A stretch of DNA of 64,000 bases from Rhynchopus euleeides (taxonomy: Eukaryota > Euglenozoa > Diplonemea > Diplonemida > Diplonemidae). Shown piece by piece: positions 34,226 to 46,970 of the stretch. Every line of letters starts with the position of its first letter. Position 1 is the stretch's first letter. The DNA lies in the NCBI GenBank assembly GCA_963210315.1, contig OY723275.1, positions 558,001-622,000 on the forward strand, given 5' to 3'. The notes under the pieces are model-generated. The model saw only the letters and a list, made by a program, of their open reading frames with translations, searched no databases and had not been told where the DNA came from. The position numbers were made by a program, and so were the translations under genes.

Positions 34226-35694
34226 ATTTGATGGATATCTCGGGTGTTATTCACGTCCCTGAAAGGGGGCGGTGTGCGAGGTCCCGGCAGGCGCACACAG
34301 GTGTGCAACACCCTCTCCACATCAGCATGAAAGCAGCCAGTGGAGGCACAGGACCCTTCCCAAGACGAAAACCAGTACCGCATCAACCCCACAGGCCCAT
34401 CTTCCCCTTACTGGGCCCGGTAGAAACGGTAGTGACCTCCATTTTGTAGCTGATTTTGGCCCGAGTTTGGTGGAGTTTGGTGGTGGTAAACTGGAGATTT
34501 TCGGAGATTGGTTTCGGGCAAAATCAGGTGGTGTTGGAACTAAATCAGCTCATTTTGACCCCTGCATCATGGTTCTCATCACAGGGAAAACACTGCGTGT
34601 ATCCCAAAGCCAACAGGCTGTCAGCGGAAATGGTTGCGAAGTGTTATTTACATCCACCCACACAGGGGTGTCGGAAGTAGCGAATATTCTTCGTGTCTCA
34701 TCATGCACAGGGCTGCGAACCTGCGAACCTGGGAAACCCTCCTTGCCGGCAGGCATCACACACATGCTGTTCTGCGGGACTCACACTGGCACTGGCAGTG
34801 CAGGTCAGGACCCTCAAAGTTAGCAACATTGTGCCTTGTAGCACTCGGGAACACGGACCAAGGGTGGTATTTTCATCATGCCTGTTGCTTTGATCATCCC
34901 TCTGATGCCGAACACATGCACGCAAACACATGCACCCTACCTCTGCATCTCGGCGTGCTTCCGTGGCGCAAGCTCATTGCAGAGCGAAGCACAAGCACCC
35001 GGTGTAGCTGCCTTCATCACGTTGCGTTATGTGTGCCTGTGGCAACACCGCACCCGCACCACACATCTCGCAGTCTTCATGACCACACCGCAGGACGGAG
35101 CCACACGGCGGGAGATACAAGCAGCTTCAGAGACGACACACAAACACATAAGACGAAGACGAAGGGACGAAAGCTTGAAAACAGGCTTCCGTGACGTGAT
35201 GAAGATGTGTGCTCCTTCAGCATGAAACTGTCAGCGTTAAGGCAAAGTGAATCAGCACCAAGCAGAGCCCGGGTCATTGGAAAGAAGACTTGGAACCTAG
35301 TGTATCATCAATGGATGCACGTGCCTGCAGATCGAGATTGCAGCAGTCCCGGGCTGCGAGTCAAGTGGAGGAGTGAGGGTCTCATGTGTCAGCAGATCAA
35401 ATGTGTGTGTGTGTGTGTTGCAATCAATCAGGAGGCTTGCGCCCGCTCAGCGTGGTGCATGGTCATAATGACGATTCTCATCAGGTGCAAGTGTGTGTCT
35501 CGGGTCCACTTCACAGGCTCATCCAGAACGCCCATCCCAGGGGGGTGGAACGCAGCTCAGATGCCTCCTTCCTCTTCTCCCTCAGGGCAGCATCTACCTG
35601 GGAGAGGGTAGTGCGCAAGCACAGCAGCAACAGACATCCCTGTCGCTGGGGTGCCGGGTGGTGGGGTGGGCTGGGGACTCGCTAAGGCCTTGCA

Positions 35695-35759
35695 GTGGTC
35701 TCTCAGAGCCCCTTCTCACCACCAGAACCTGACGCTGAGTCGGCCACAGGGAAGGCCGC
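35695..35759. repeat. 731-bp sub-repeat block cut by the assembly gap
   Basis: Only the first 65 bases remain before the N run. The upstream marker at 35676 is G. The rest of the block and the spacer that should follow are missing. Confidence 0.85.
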
Positions 35760-35959
35760 NNNNNNNNNNNNNNNNNNNNNNNNNNNNNNNNNNNNNNNNN
35801 NNNNNNNNNNNNNNNNNNNNNNNNNNNNNNNNNNNNNNNNNNNNNNNNNNNNNNNNNNNNNNNNNNNNNNNNNNNNNNNNNNNNNNNNNNNNNNNNNNNN
35901 NNNNNNNNNNNNNNNNNNNNNNNNNNNNNNNNNNNNNNNNNNNNNNNNNNNNNNNNNNN
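35760..35959. other. Assembly gap of 200 N inside the tandem array
   Basis: The base before the gap corresponds to position 15691 of the unit at 15627; the base after it corresponds to 18198. A regular array would therefore need 2,506 bp here, or 2,506 plus a multiple of 5,017. The 200 N is a placeholder, and the copy number is a minimum. An open frame called across the N run is meaningless. Confidence 0.97.
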
Positions 35960-36090
35960 GGGGGCGTGCTGCAGGGGCGAAGGCCACGTCTGCGGGAAAA
36001 TCATGGGAGGAAGAGAAACGAAGAACGCAAGACACGGGACAAACCATCAGATGAGATGTATCAGATGTGGATGTCACCGCGTGAATCGCT

Positions 36091-36936
36091 TCACCAAACC
36101 CACGTGCGGCACGTCAACGTCTTGCAGCACCTCGACACCTCCTTGCAGATGCCGAAGCGCCACATGAGTGCGGAGCACTGCGCCGGGTCGGTCGGAGTGA
36201 AGCCAGACGGGCACGACGGCACCGCCTGGCAGCAGAACGGGGGCTCCTGGACGGGCACCTCCTTGCGGCACGGGATCGTCTTGCAGCACCTCGTAGCCTC
36301 CACACACTTCCCAGACGCGATCTCCTCGGCAGTGCAGCTCCAGTCCTGCTTGGTTGCGGCAGGGCACGACGGCATGGCCTGGCAGCAGATCGGGGTAGGG
36401 ACCACAGGGGCCGGGGCCTTCTTGCGGCACGTCAACGTCTTGCAGCACAGGCTGGCCTCGACACATGTGCCAGACGCAACCTCATCCGCTGTGCAGGTCA
36501 GGTCCACCGTCGTGTCGGCAGGGCACGACGGCATGGCCATGCAGCAGATGCGGGGCACCTCCTTGCGGCACGGGATCGTCTTGCAGCACCTCGTAGCCTC
36601 CACGCACTTCCCAGATGCGATCTCCTCGGCAGTGCAGCTCCAGTCCTGCTTGGTTGCGGCAGGGCACGACGGCATGGCCTGGCAGCAGATCGGGGTCAGC
36701 ATAGCGGGGGCAGCCACGTCAGACGCGGCGCTCACCACGTGCCTCCGGCACTTGATTGTCGTGCAGCAGCGCGATGCCTCAACGCACGCTCCAGACAGGA
36801 TCTCTGCCGCAGTGCACGTCGAGTCCTTCTCCGTCGACGCTGGGCATGTCGGCACCGCCATGCAGCACCGGATGTCCGGCTTTGCCTGCACCCCCGCAAT
36901 CAGCACGGCCGCAAGCACAACAGTGTGCATCTTCAT
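36091..36936 (-). CDS. Secreted cysteine-rich protein, copy 6 (next to the gap)
   Basis: The coding sequence is complete and its protein identical to copy 1. It starts only 131 bp beyond the N run, so most of its 3' spacer, including the AATAAA position, is missing. The true distance to copy 5 is unknown because the gap is not a measured length. Confidence 0.8.
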   Translation of the reverse strand: MKMHTVVLAAVLIAGVQAKPDIRCCMAVPTCPASTEKDSTCTAAEILSGACVEASRCCTTIKCRRHVVSAASDVAAPAMLTPICCQAMPSCPAATKQDWSCTAEEIASGKCVEATRCCKTIPCRKEVPRICCMAMPSCPADTTVDLTCTADEVASGTCVEASLCCKTLTCRKKAPAPVVPTPICCQAMPSCPAATKQDWSCTAEEIASGKCVEATRCCKTIPCRKEVPVQEPPFCCQAVPSCPSGFTPTDPAQCSALMWRFGICKEVSRCCKTLTCRTWVW

Positions 36937-38405
36937 ATTTGATGGATATCTCGGGTGTTATTCACGTCCCTGAAAGGGGGCGGTGTGCGAGGTCCCGGCA
37001 GGCGCACACAGGTGTGCAACACCCTCTCCACATCAGCATGAAAGCAGCCAGTGGAGGCACAGGACCCTTCCCAAGACGAAAACCAGTACCGCATCAACCC
37101 CACAGGCCCATCTTCCCCTTACTGGGCCCGGTAGAAACGGTAGTGACCTCCATTTTGTAGCTGATTTTGGCCCGAGTTTGGTGGAGTTTGGTGGTGGTAA
37201 ACTGGAGATTTTCGGAGATTGGTTTCGGGCAAAATCAGGTGGTGTTGGAACTAAATCAGCTCATTTTGACCCCTGCATCATGGTTCTCATCACAGGGAAA
37301 ACACTGCGTGTATCCCAAAGCCAACAGGCTGTCAGCGGAAATGGTTGCGAAGTGTTATTTACATCCACCCACACAGGGGTGTCGGAAGTAGCGAATATTC
37401 TTCGTGTCTCATCATGCACAGGGCTGCGAACCTGCGAACCTGGGAAACCCTCCTTGCCGGCAGGCATCACACACATGCTGTTCTGCGGGACTCACACTGG
37501 CACTGGCAGTGCAGGTCAGGACCCTCAAAGTTAGCAACATTGTGCCTTGTAGCACTCGGGAACACGGACCAAGGGTGGTATTTTCATCATGCCTGTTGCT
37601 TTGATCATCCCTCTGATGCCGAACACATGCACGCAAACACATGCACCCTACCTCTGCATCTCGGCGTGCTTCCGTGGCGCAAGCTCATTGCAGAGCGAAG
37701 CACAAGCACCCGGTGTAGCTGCCTTCATCACGTTGCGTTATGTGTGCCTGTGGCAACACCGCACCCGCACCACACATCTCGCAGTCTTCATGACCACACC
37801 GCAGGACGGAGCCACACGGCGGGAGATACAAGCAGCTTCAGAGACGACACACAAACACATAAGACGAAGACGAAGGGACGAAAGCTTGAAAACAGGCTTC
37901 CGTGACGTGATGAAGATGTGTGCTCCTTCAGCATGAAACTGTCAGCGTTAAGGCAAAGTGAATCAGCACCAAGCAGAGCCCGGGTCATTGGAAAGAAGAC
38001 TTGGAACCTAGTGTATCATCAATGGATGCACGTGCCTGCAGATCGAGATTGCAGCAGTCCCGGGCTGCGAGTCAAGTGGAGGAGTGAGGGTCTCATGTGT
38101 CAGCAGATCAAATGTGTGTGTGTGTGTGTTGCAATCAATCAGGAGGCTTGCGCCCGCTCAGCGTGGTGCATGGTCATAATGACGATTCTCATCAGGTGCA
38201 AGTGTGTGTCTCGGGTCCACTTCACAGGCTCATCCAGAACGCCCATCCCAGGGGGGTGGAACGCAGCTCAGATGCCTCCTTCCTCTTCTCCCTCAGGGCA
38301 GCATCTACCTGGGAGAGGGTAGTGCGCAAGCACAGCAGCAACAGACATCCCTGTCGCTGGGGTGCCGGGTGGTGGGGTGGGCTGGGAACTCGCTAAGGCC
38401 TTGCA

Positions 38406-40233
38406 GTGGTCTCTCAGAGCCCCTTCTCACCACCAGAACCTGACGCTGAGTCGGCCACAGGGAAGGCCGCTGCGTCCGAAAGGTGGTTCCCTGCGCATCG
38501 GAATCGGAATCGGAGGTGGAGGAGGGCGCACCCTGCTGCGGCTGTTGGCTGTGGCTGTGTGCAAGTCAGACAACAGCCTGTTGAGGCCGTATCCAGACAT
38601 CTCATGGGAGGCATCACCCCCCTCAGAAATGAGGAATGCCTTGGTGCGGTTTGGTTTGGTCATCATGCCGTGCACCTGCCTTGCTGTGCCGCACCCTCCT
38701 GTCTCCTGTCTCGCTAAGGCCTGGTGGAAGGCTCCCTATTGAGGCAGGGGCGCTCCGTGGGTCCCGAGCTGCTCATCAACGTCTGGAACGCGAGGGTTCT
38801 CCCCTGTCTCGCTGCAAGGCCTGGTGGAGTGCATCCTATTGTGACAGGTGCCTTCCGTGGGTTCCCGAGCTGCACTACAACATCTGCAGTTGTGCCTGTG
38901 TTCTGTCTCGCGTACTATGGAGACCTCAAAGCCCACTTTGCAGGGCTGTGTGAGGAACTATGAAAGTTACGCTGTGGCGTTGAACTGTAACGATTGCTGT
39001 AATGTGTGTTGTGAATATGTAATGCGATATGATGCGTCATGTGCACTGTGTGCTACGTGCCACAATCTCTCGGGACATTTGAACAGAGACACAGCATCAA
39101 CAGGGCTGCCCTCATGCCTGATGCACCTTGCTTGCGGTGGTCTCTCAGAGCCCCTTCTCACCACCAGAACCTGACGCTGAGTCGGCTACAGGGAAGGCCG
39201 CTGCGTCCGAAAGGTGGTTCCCTGCGCATCGGAATCGGAATCGGAGGTGGAGGAGGGCGCACCCTGCTGCGGCTGTTGGCTGTGGCTGTGTGCAAGTCAG
39301 ACAACAGCCTGTTGAGGCCGTATCCAGACATCTCATGGGAGGCATCACCCCCCTCAGAAATGAGGAATGCCTTGGTGCGGTTTGGTTTGGTCATCATGCC
39401 GTGCACCTGCCTTGCTGTGCCGCACCCTCCTGTCTCCTGTCTCGCTAAGGCCTGGTGGAAGGCTCCCTATTGAGGCAGGGGCGCTCCGTGGGTCCCGAGC
39501 TGCTCATCAACGTCTGGAACGCGAGGGTTCTCCCCTGTCTCGCTGCAAGGCCTGGTGGAGTGCATCCTATTGTGACAGGTGCCTTCCGTGGGTTCCCGAG
39601 CTGCACTACAACATCTGCAGTTGTGCCTGTCTTCTGTCTCGCGTACTATGGAGACCTCAAAGCCCACTTTGCAGGGCTGTGTGAGGAACTATGAAAGTTA
39701 CGCTGTGGCGTTGAACTGTAACGATTGCTGTAATGTGTGTTGTGAATATGTAATGCGATATGATGCGTCATGTGCACTGTGTGCTACGTGCCACAATCTC
39801 TCGGGACATTTGAACAGAGACACAGCATCAACAGGGCTGCCCTCATGCCTGATGCACCTTGCTTGCGGTGGTCTCTCAGAGCCCCTTCTCACCACCAGAA
39901 CCTGACGCTGAGTCGGCTACAGGGAAGGCCGCTGCGTCCGAAAGGTGGTTCCCTGCGCATCGGAATCGGAATCGGAGGTGGAGGAGGGCGCACCCTGCTG
40001 CGGCTGTTGGCTGTGGCTGTGTGCAAGTCAGACAACAGCCTGTTGAGGCCGTATCCAGACATCTCATGGGAGGCATCACCCCCCTCAGAAATGAGGAATG
40101 CCTTGGTGCGGTTTGGTTTGGTCATCATGCCGTGCACCTGCCTTGCTGTGCCGCACCCTCCTGTCTCCTGTCTCGCTAAGGCCTGGTGGAAGGCTCCCTA
40201 TTGAGGCAGGGGCGCTCCGTGGGTCCCGGGCTG
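38406..40233. repeat. 731-bp sub-repeat block after gene copy 6
   Basis: Starts at 38406, 39137 and 39868, in phase with the units to its right. The upstream marker at 38387 is A. Confidence 0.9.
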
Positions 40234-41107
40234 ATGAAGGAAGTCTCAAACGTACACCTGTGATGTATCAATATCGCCTACTGCACGAAGGACAAGGGAG
40301 GCAGGAAGCAGGAAAAACAACTTTATTATCACAAACAGCACCTCAGGTGGGGCATGGGGGGACAGCCGTTCCAAGTCTTCACTCATCGTCCGGAGCAGAG
40401 GGCCGTTGACGACACTCGCTGATCACATCAGCTCTAATGCTGCCAGTCGAAGGGCGCCTCCTCACAACAACGTTATGCGAGAGTTCCTCGGATGCACCCT
40501 TGTGCCTGCCCTCTTCCGCAGGCACAGGGACAGGGCGCAGAGGAGGGGGTTATGTAACGCGGTGCCACAGCAAACACACAACCCGCTGTGCAGCCACGGG
40601 ACGCACATTCATCCCATTTCTGCAGCAACAGGTAGGCAGCTGCAAGCCGCTGGGGACAGAACAGCCCAGGGCGGGTGAAAAGCACACCCACGTGCAGGGG
40701 GACGCAGCGCACACGACTCTGCGATGAAAAAACTTGTTGTAGTGGCAGGATGCACAGGGGTGTGGAGCCGCCGCCGCACCCTCCTGGCGACATTCAGGCT
40801 GGCGTGGAACACTGTATGCACGCAAAGGTGCACCAGCGCAGCACACTCGGCACGTATCTCGTCCAGGCCAGGAGGGTAACAGCGGCCGCATTCAAGAAAA
40901 CAGCAAATGAGACGGGACAAGGGTCAAAGCGGGGAAGCAGGACACAGCCCTCTCGCATCTGCAGCGATGCCCGAACGGGGGCGTGCTGCAGGGGCGAAGG
41001 CCACGTCTGCGGGAAAATCATGGGAGGAAGAGAAACGAAGAACGCAAGACACGGGACAAACCATCAGATGAGATGTATCAGATGTGGATGTCACCGCGTG
41101 AATCGCT

Positions 41108-41953
41108 TCACCAAACCCACGTGCGGCACGTCAACGTCTTGCAGCACCTCGACACCTCCTTGCAGATGCCGAAGCGCCACATGAGTGCGGAGCACTGCGC
41201 CGGGTCGGTCGGAGTGAAGCCAGACGGGCACGACGGCACCGCCTGGCAGCAGAACGGGGGCTCCTGGACGGGCACCTCCTTGCGGCACGGGATCGTCTTG
41301 CAGCACCTCGTAGCCTCCACACACTTCCCAGACGCGATCTCCTCGGCAGTGCAGCTCCAGTCCTGCTTGGTTGCGGCAGGGCACGACGGCATGGCCTGGC
41401 AGCAGATCGGGGTAGGGACCACAGGGGCCGGGGCCTTCTTGCGGCACGTCAACGTCTTGCAGCACAGGCTGGCCTCGACACATGTGCCAGACGCAACCTC
41501 ATCCGCTGTGCAGGTCAGGTCCACCGTCGTGTCGGCAGGGCACGACGGCATGGCCATGCAGCAGATGCGGGGCACCTCCTTGCGGCACGGGATCGTCTTG
41601 CAGCACCTCGTAGCCTCCACGCACTTCCCAGATGCGATCTCCTCGGCAGTGCAGCTCCAGTCCTGCTTGGTTGCGGCAGGGCACGACGGCATGGCCTGGC
41701 AGCAGATCGGGGTCAGCATAGCGGGGGCAGCCACGTCAGACGCGGCGCTCACCACGTGCCTCCGGCACTTGATTGTCGTGCAGCAGCGCGATGCCTCAAC
41801 GCACGCTCCAGACAGGATCTCTGCCGCAGTGCACGTCGAGTCCTTCTCCGTCGACGCTGGGCATGTCGGCACCGCCATGCAGCACCGGATGTCCGGCTTT
41901 GCCTGCACCCCCGCAATCAGCACGGCCGCAAGCACAACAGTGTGCATCTTCAT
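41108..41953 (-). CDS. Secreted cysteine-rich protein, copy 7
   Basis: Protein identical to copy 1. First gene to the right of the gap with a complete 3' spacer. The linker marker at 43404 is A-type. Confidence 0.8.
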   Translation of the reverse strand: MKMHTVVLAAVLIAGVQAKPDIRCCMAVPTCPASTEKDSTCTAAEILSGACVEASRCCTTIKCRRHVVSAASDVAAPAMLTPICCQAMPSCPAATKQDWSCTAEEIASGKCVEATRCCKTIPCRKEVPRICCMAMPSCPADTTVDLTCTADEVASGTCVEASLCCKTLTCRKKAPAPVVPTPICCQAMPSCPAATKQDWSCTAEEIASGKCVEATRCCKTIPCRKEVPVQEPPFCCQAVPSCPSGFTPTDPAQCSALMWRFGICKEVSRCCKTLTCRTWVW

Positions 41954-43422
41954 ATTTGATGGATATCTCGGGTGTTATTCACGTCCCTGAAAGGGGGCGG
42001 TGTGCGAGGTCCCGGCAGGCGCACACAGGTGTGCAACACCCTCTCCACATCAGCATGAAAGCAGCCAGTGGAGGCACAGGACCCTTCCCAAGACGAAAAC
42101 CAGTACCGCATCAACCCCACAGGCCCATCTTCCCCTTACTGGGCCCGGTAGAAACGGTAGTGACCTCCATTTTGTAGCTGATTTTGGCCCGAGTTTGGTG
42201 GAGTTTGGTGGTGGTAAACTGGAGATTTTCGGAGATTGGTTTCGGGCAAAATCAGGTGGTGTTGGAACTAAATCAGCTCATTTTGACCCCTGCATCATGG
42301 TTCTCATCACAGGGAAAACACTGCGTGTATCCCAAAGCCAACAGGCTGTCAGCGGAAATGGTTGCGAAGTGTTATTTACATCCACCCACACAGGGGTGTC
42401 GGAAGTAGCGAATATTCTTCGTGTCTCATCATGCACAGGGCTGCGAACCTGCGAACCTGGGAAACCCTCCTTGCCGGCAGGCATCACACACATGCTGTTC
42501 TGCGGGACTCACACTGGCACTGGCAGTGCAGGTCAGGACCCTCAAAGTTAGCAACATTGTGCCTTGTAGCACTCGGGAACACGGACCAAGGGTGGTATTT
42601 TCATCATGCCTGTTGCTTTGATCATCCCTCTGATGCCGAACACATGCACGCAAACACATGCACCCTACCTCTGCATCTCGGCGTGCTTCCGTGGCGCAAG
42701 CTCATTGCAGAGCGAAGCACAAGCACCCGGTGTAGCTGCCTTCATCACGTTGCGTTATGTGTGCCTGTGGCAACACCGCACCCGCACCACACATCTCGCA
42801 GTCTTCATGACCACACCGCAGGACGGAGCCACACGGCGGGAGATACAAGCAGCTTCAGAGACGACACACAAACACATAAGACGAAGACGAAGGGACGAAA
42901 GCTTGAAAACAGGCTTCCGTGACGTGATGAAGATGTGTGCTCCTTCAGCATGAAACTGTCAGCGTTAAGGCAAAGTGAATCAGCACCAAGCAGAGCCCGG
43001 GTCATTGGAAAGAAGACTTGGAACCTAGTGTATCATCAATGGATGCACGTGCCTGCAGATCGAGATTGCAGCAGTCCCGGGCTGCGAGTCAAGTGGAGGA
43101 GTGAGGGTCTCATGTGTCAGCAGATCAAATGTGTGTGTGTGTGTGTTGCAATCAATCAGGAGGCTTGCGCCCGCTCAGCGTGGTGCATGGTCATAATGAC
43201 GATTCTCATCAGGTGCAAGTGTGTGTCTCGGGTCCACTTCACAGGCTCATCCAGAACGCCCATCCCAGGGGGGTGGAACGCAGCTCAGATGCCTCCTTCC
43301 TCTTCTCCCTCAGGGCAGCATCTACCTGGGAGAGGGTAGTGCGCAAGCACAGCAGCAACAGACATCCCTGTCGCTGGGGTGCCGGGTGGTGGGGTGGGCT
43401 GGGAACTCGCTAAGGCCTTGCA

Positions 43423-45250
43423 GTGGTCTCTCAGAGCCCCTTCTCACCACCAGAACCTGACGCTGAGTCGGCCACAGGGAAGGCCGCTGCGTCCGAAAGG
43501 TGGTTCCCTGCGCATCGGAATCGGAATCGGAGGTGGAGGAGGGCGCACCCTGCTGCGGCTGTTGGCTGTGGCTGTGTGCAAGTCAGACAACAGCCTGTTG
43601 AGGCCGTATCCAGACATCTCATGGGAGGCATCACCCCCCTCAGAAATGAGGAATGCCTTGGTGCGGTTTGGTTTGGTCATCATGCCGTGCACCTGCCTTG
43701 CTGTGCCGCACCCTCCTGTCTCCTGTCTCGCTAAGGCCTGGTGGAAGGCTCCCTATTGAGGCAGGGGCGCTCCGTGGGTCCCGAGCTGCTCATCAACGTC
43801 TGGAACGCGAGGGTTCTCCCCTGTCTCGCTGCAAGGCCTGGTGGAGTGCATCCTATTGTGACAGGTGCCTTCCGTGGGTTCCCGAGCTGCACTACAACAT
43901 CTGCAGTTGTGCCTGTGTTCTGTCTCGCGTACTATGGAGACCTCAAAGCCCACTTTGCAGGGCTGTGTGAGGAACTATGAAAGTTACGCTGTGGCGTTGA
44001 ACTGTAACGATTGCTGTAATGTGTGTTGTGAATATGTAATGCGATATGATGCGTCATGTGCACTGTGTGCTACGTGCCACAATCTCTCGGGACATTTGAA
44101 CAGAGACACAGCATCAACAGGGCTGCCCTCATGCCTGATGCACCTTGCTTGCGGTGGTCTCTCAGAGCCCCTTCTCACCACCAGAACCTGACGCTGAGTC
44201 GGCTACAGGGAAGGCCGCTGCGTCCGAAAGGTGGTTCCCTGCGCATCGGAATCGGAATCGGAGGTGGAGGAGGGCGCACCCTGCTGCGGCTGTTGGCTGT
44301 GGCTGTGTGCAAGTCAGACAACAGCCTGTTGAGGCCGTATCCAGACATCTCATGGGAGGCATCACCCCCCTCAGAAATGAGGAATGCCTTGGTGCGGTTT
44401 GGTTTGGTCATCATGCCGTGCACCTGCCTTGCTGTGCCGCACCCTCCTGTCTCCTGTCTCGCTAAGGCCTGGTGGAAGGCTCCCTATTGAGGCAGGGGCG
44501 CTCCGTGGGTCCCGAGCTGCTCATCAACGTCTGGAACGCGAGGGTTCTCCCCTGTCTCGCTGCAAGGCCTGGTGGAGTGCATCCTATTGTGACAGGTGCC
44601 TTCCGTGGGTTCCCGAGCTGCACTACAACATCTGCAGTTGTGCCTGTCTTCTGTCTCGCGTACTATGGAGACCTCAAAGCCCACTTTGCAGGGCTGTGTG
44701 AGGAACTATGAAAGTTACGCTGTGGCGTTGAACTGTAACGATTGCTGTAATGTGTGTTGTGAATATGTAATGCGATATGATGCGTCATGTGCACTGTGTG
44801 CTACGTGCCACAATCTCTCGGGACATTTGAACAGAGACACAGCATCAACAGGGCTGCCCTCATGCCTGATGCACCTTGCTTGCGGTGGTCTCTCAGAGCC
44901 CCTTCTCACCACCAGAACCTGACGCTGAGTCGGCTACAGGGAAGGCCGCTGCGTCCGAAAGGTGGTTCCCTGCGCATCGGAATCGGAATCGGAGGTGGAG
45001 GAGGGCGCACCCTGCTGCGGCTGTTGGCTGTGGCTGTGTGCAAGTCAGACAACAGCCTGTTGAGGCCGTATCCAGACATCTCATGGGAGGCATCACCCCC
45101 CTCAGAAATGAGGAATGCCTTGGTGCGGTTTGGTTTGGTCATCATGCCGTGCACCTGCCTTGCTGTGCCGCACCCTCCTGTCTCCTGTCTCGCTAAGGCC
45201 TGGTGGAAGGCTCCCTATTGAGGCAGGGGCGCTCCGTGGGTCCCGGGCTG
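43423..45250. repeat. 731-bp sub-repeat block after gene copy 7
   Basis: Starts at 43423, 44154 and 44885. The upstream marker at 43404 is A. Confidence 0.9.
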
Positions 45251-46124
45251 ATGAAGGAAGTCTCAAACGTACACCTGTGATGTATCAATATCGCCTACTG
45301 CACGAAGGACAAGGGAGGCAGGAAGCAGGAAAAACAACTTTATTATCACAAACAGCACCTCAGGTGGGGCATGGGGGGACAGCCGTTCCAAGTCTTCACT
45401 CATCGTCCGGAGCAGAGGGCCGTTGACGACACTCGCTGATCACATCAGCTCTAATGCTGCCAGTCGAAGGGCGCCTCCTCACAACAACGTTATGCGAGAG
45501 TTCCTCGGATGCACCCTTGTGCCTGCCCTCTTCCGCAGGCACAGGGACAGGGCGCAGAGGAGGGGGTTATGTAACGCGGTGCCACAGCAAACACACAACC
45601 CGCTGTGCAGCCACGGGACGCACATTCATCCCATTTCTGCAGCAACAGGTAGGCAGCTGCAAGCCGCTGGGGACAGAACAGCCCAGGGCGGGTGAAAAGC
45701 ACACCCACGTGCAGGGGGACGCAGCGCACACGACTCTGCGATGAAAAAACTTGTTGTAGTGGCAGGATGCACAGGGGTGTGGAGCCGCCGCCGCACCCTC
45801 CTGGCGACATTCAGGCTGGCGTGGAACACTGTATGCACGCAAAGGTGCACCAGCGCAGCACACTCGGCACGTATCTCGTCCAGGCCAGGAGGGTAACAGC
45901 GGCCGCATTCAAGAAAACAGCAAATGAGACGGGACAAGGGTCAAAGCGGGGAAGCAGGACACAGCCCTCTCGCATCTGCAGCGATGCCCGAACGGGGGCG
46001 TGCTGCAGGGGCGAAGGCCACGTCTGCGGGAAAATCATGGGAGGAAGAGAAACGAAGAACGCAAGACACGGGACAAACCATCAGATGAGATGTATCAGAT
46101 GTGGATGTCACCGCGTGAATCGCT

Positions 46125-46970
46125 TCACCAAACCCACGTGCGGCACGTCAACGTCTTGCAGCACCTCGACACCTCCTTGCAGATGCCGAAGCGCCACATG
46201 AGTGCGGAGCACTGCGCCGGGTCGGTCGGAGTGAAGCCAGACGGGCACGACGGCACCGCCTGGCAGCAGAACGGGGGCTCCTGGACGGGCACCTCCTTGC
46301 GGCACGGGATCGTCTTGCAGCACCTCGTAGCCTCCACACACTTCCCAGACGCGATCTCCTCGGCAGTGCAGCTCCAGTCCTGCTTGGTTGCGGCAGGGCA
46401 CGACGGCATGGCCTGGCAGCAGATCGGGGTAGGGACCACAGGGGCCGGGGCCTTCTTGCGGCACGTCAACGTCTTGCAGCACAGGCTGGCCTCGACACAT
46501 GTGCCAGACGCAACCTCATCCGCTGTGCAGGTCAGGTCCACCGTCGTGTCGGCAGGGCACGACGGCATGGCCATGCAGCAGATGCGGGGCACCTCCTTGC
46601 GGCACGGGATCGTCTTGCAGCACCTCGTAGCCTCCACGCACTTCCCAGATGCGATCTCCTCGGCAGTGCAGCTCCAGTCCTGCTTGGTTGCGGCAGGGCA
46701 CGACGGCATGGCCTGGCAGCAGATCGGGGTCAGCATAGCGGGGGCAGCCACGTCAGACGCGGCGCTCACCACGTGCCTCCGGCACTTGATTGTCGTGCAG
46801 CAGCGCGATGCCTCAACGCACGCTCCAGACAGGATCTCTGCCGCAGTGCACGTCGAGTCCTTCTCCGTCGACGCTGGGCATGTCGGCACCGCCATGCAGC
46901 ACCGGATGTCCGGCTTTGCCTGCACCCCCGCAATCAGCACGGCCGCAAGCACAACAGTGTGCATCTTCAT
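46125..46970 (-). CDS. Secreted cysteine-rich protein, copy 8
   Basis: Protein identical to copy 1. The linker marker at 48421 is G-type. Confidence 0.8.
   Translation of the reverse strand: MKMHTVVLAAVLIAGVQAKPDIRCCMAVPTCPASTEKDSTCTAAEILSGACVEASRCCTTIKCRRHVVSAASDVAAPAMLTPICCQAMPSCPAATKQDWSCTAEEIASGKCVEATRCCKTIPCRKEVPRICCMAMPSCPADTTVDLTCTADEVASGTCVEASLCCKTLTCRKKAPAPVVPTPICCQAMPSCPAATKQDWSCTAEEIASGKCVEATRCCKTIPCRKEVPVQEPPFCCQAVPSCPSGFTPTDPAQCSALMWRFGICKEVSRCCKTLTCRTWVW

Noticed and set aside
35651-36973. 440-codon plus-strand frame spanning the N run
   Set aside because: It exists only because N bases carry no stop codons, and its right part is the same antisense shadow.
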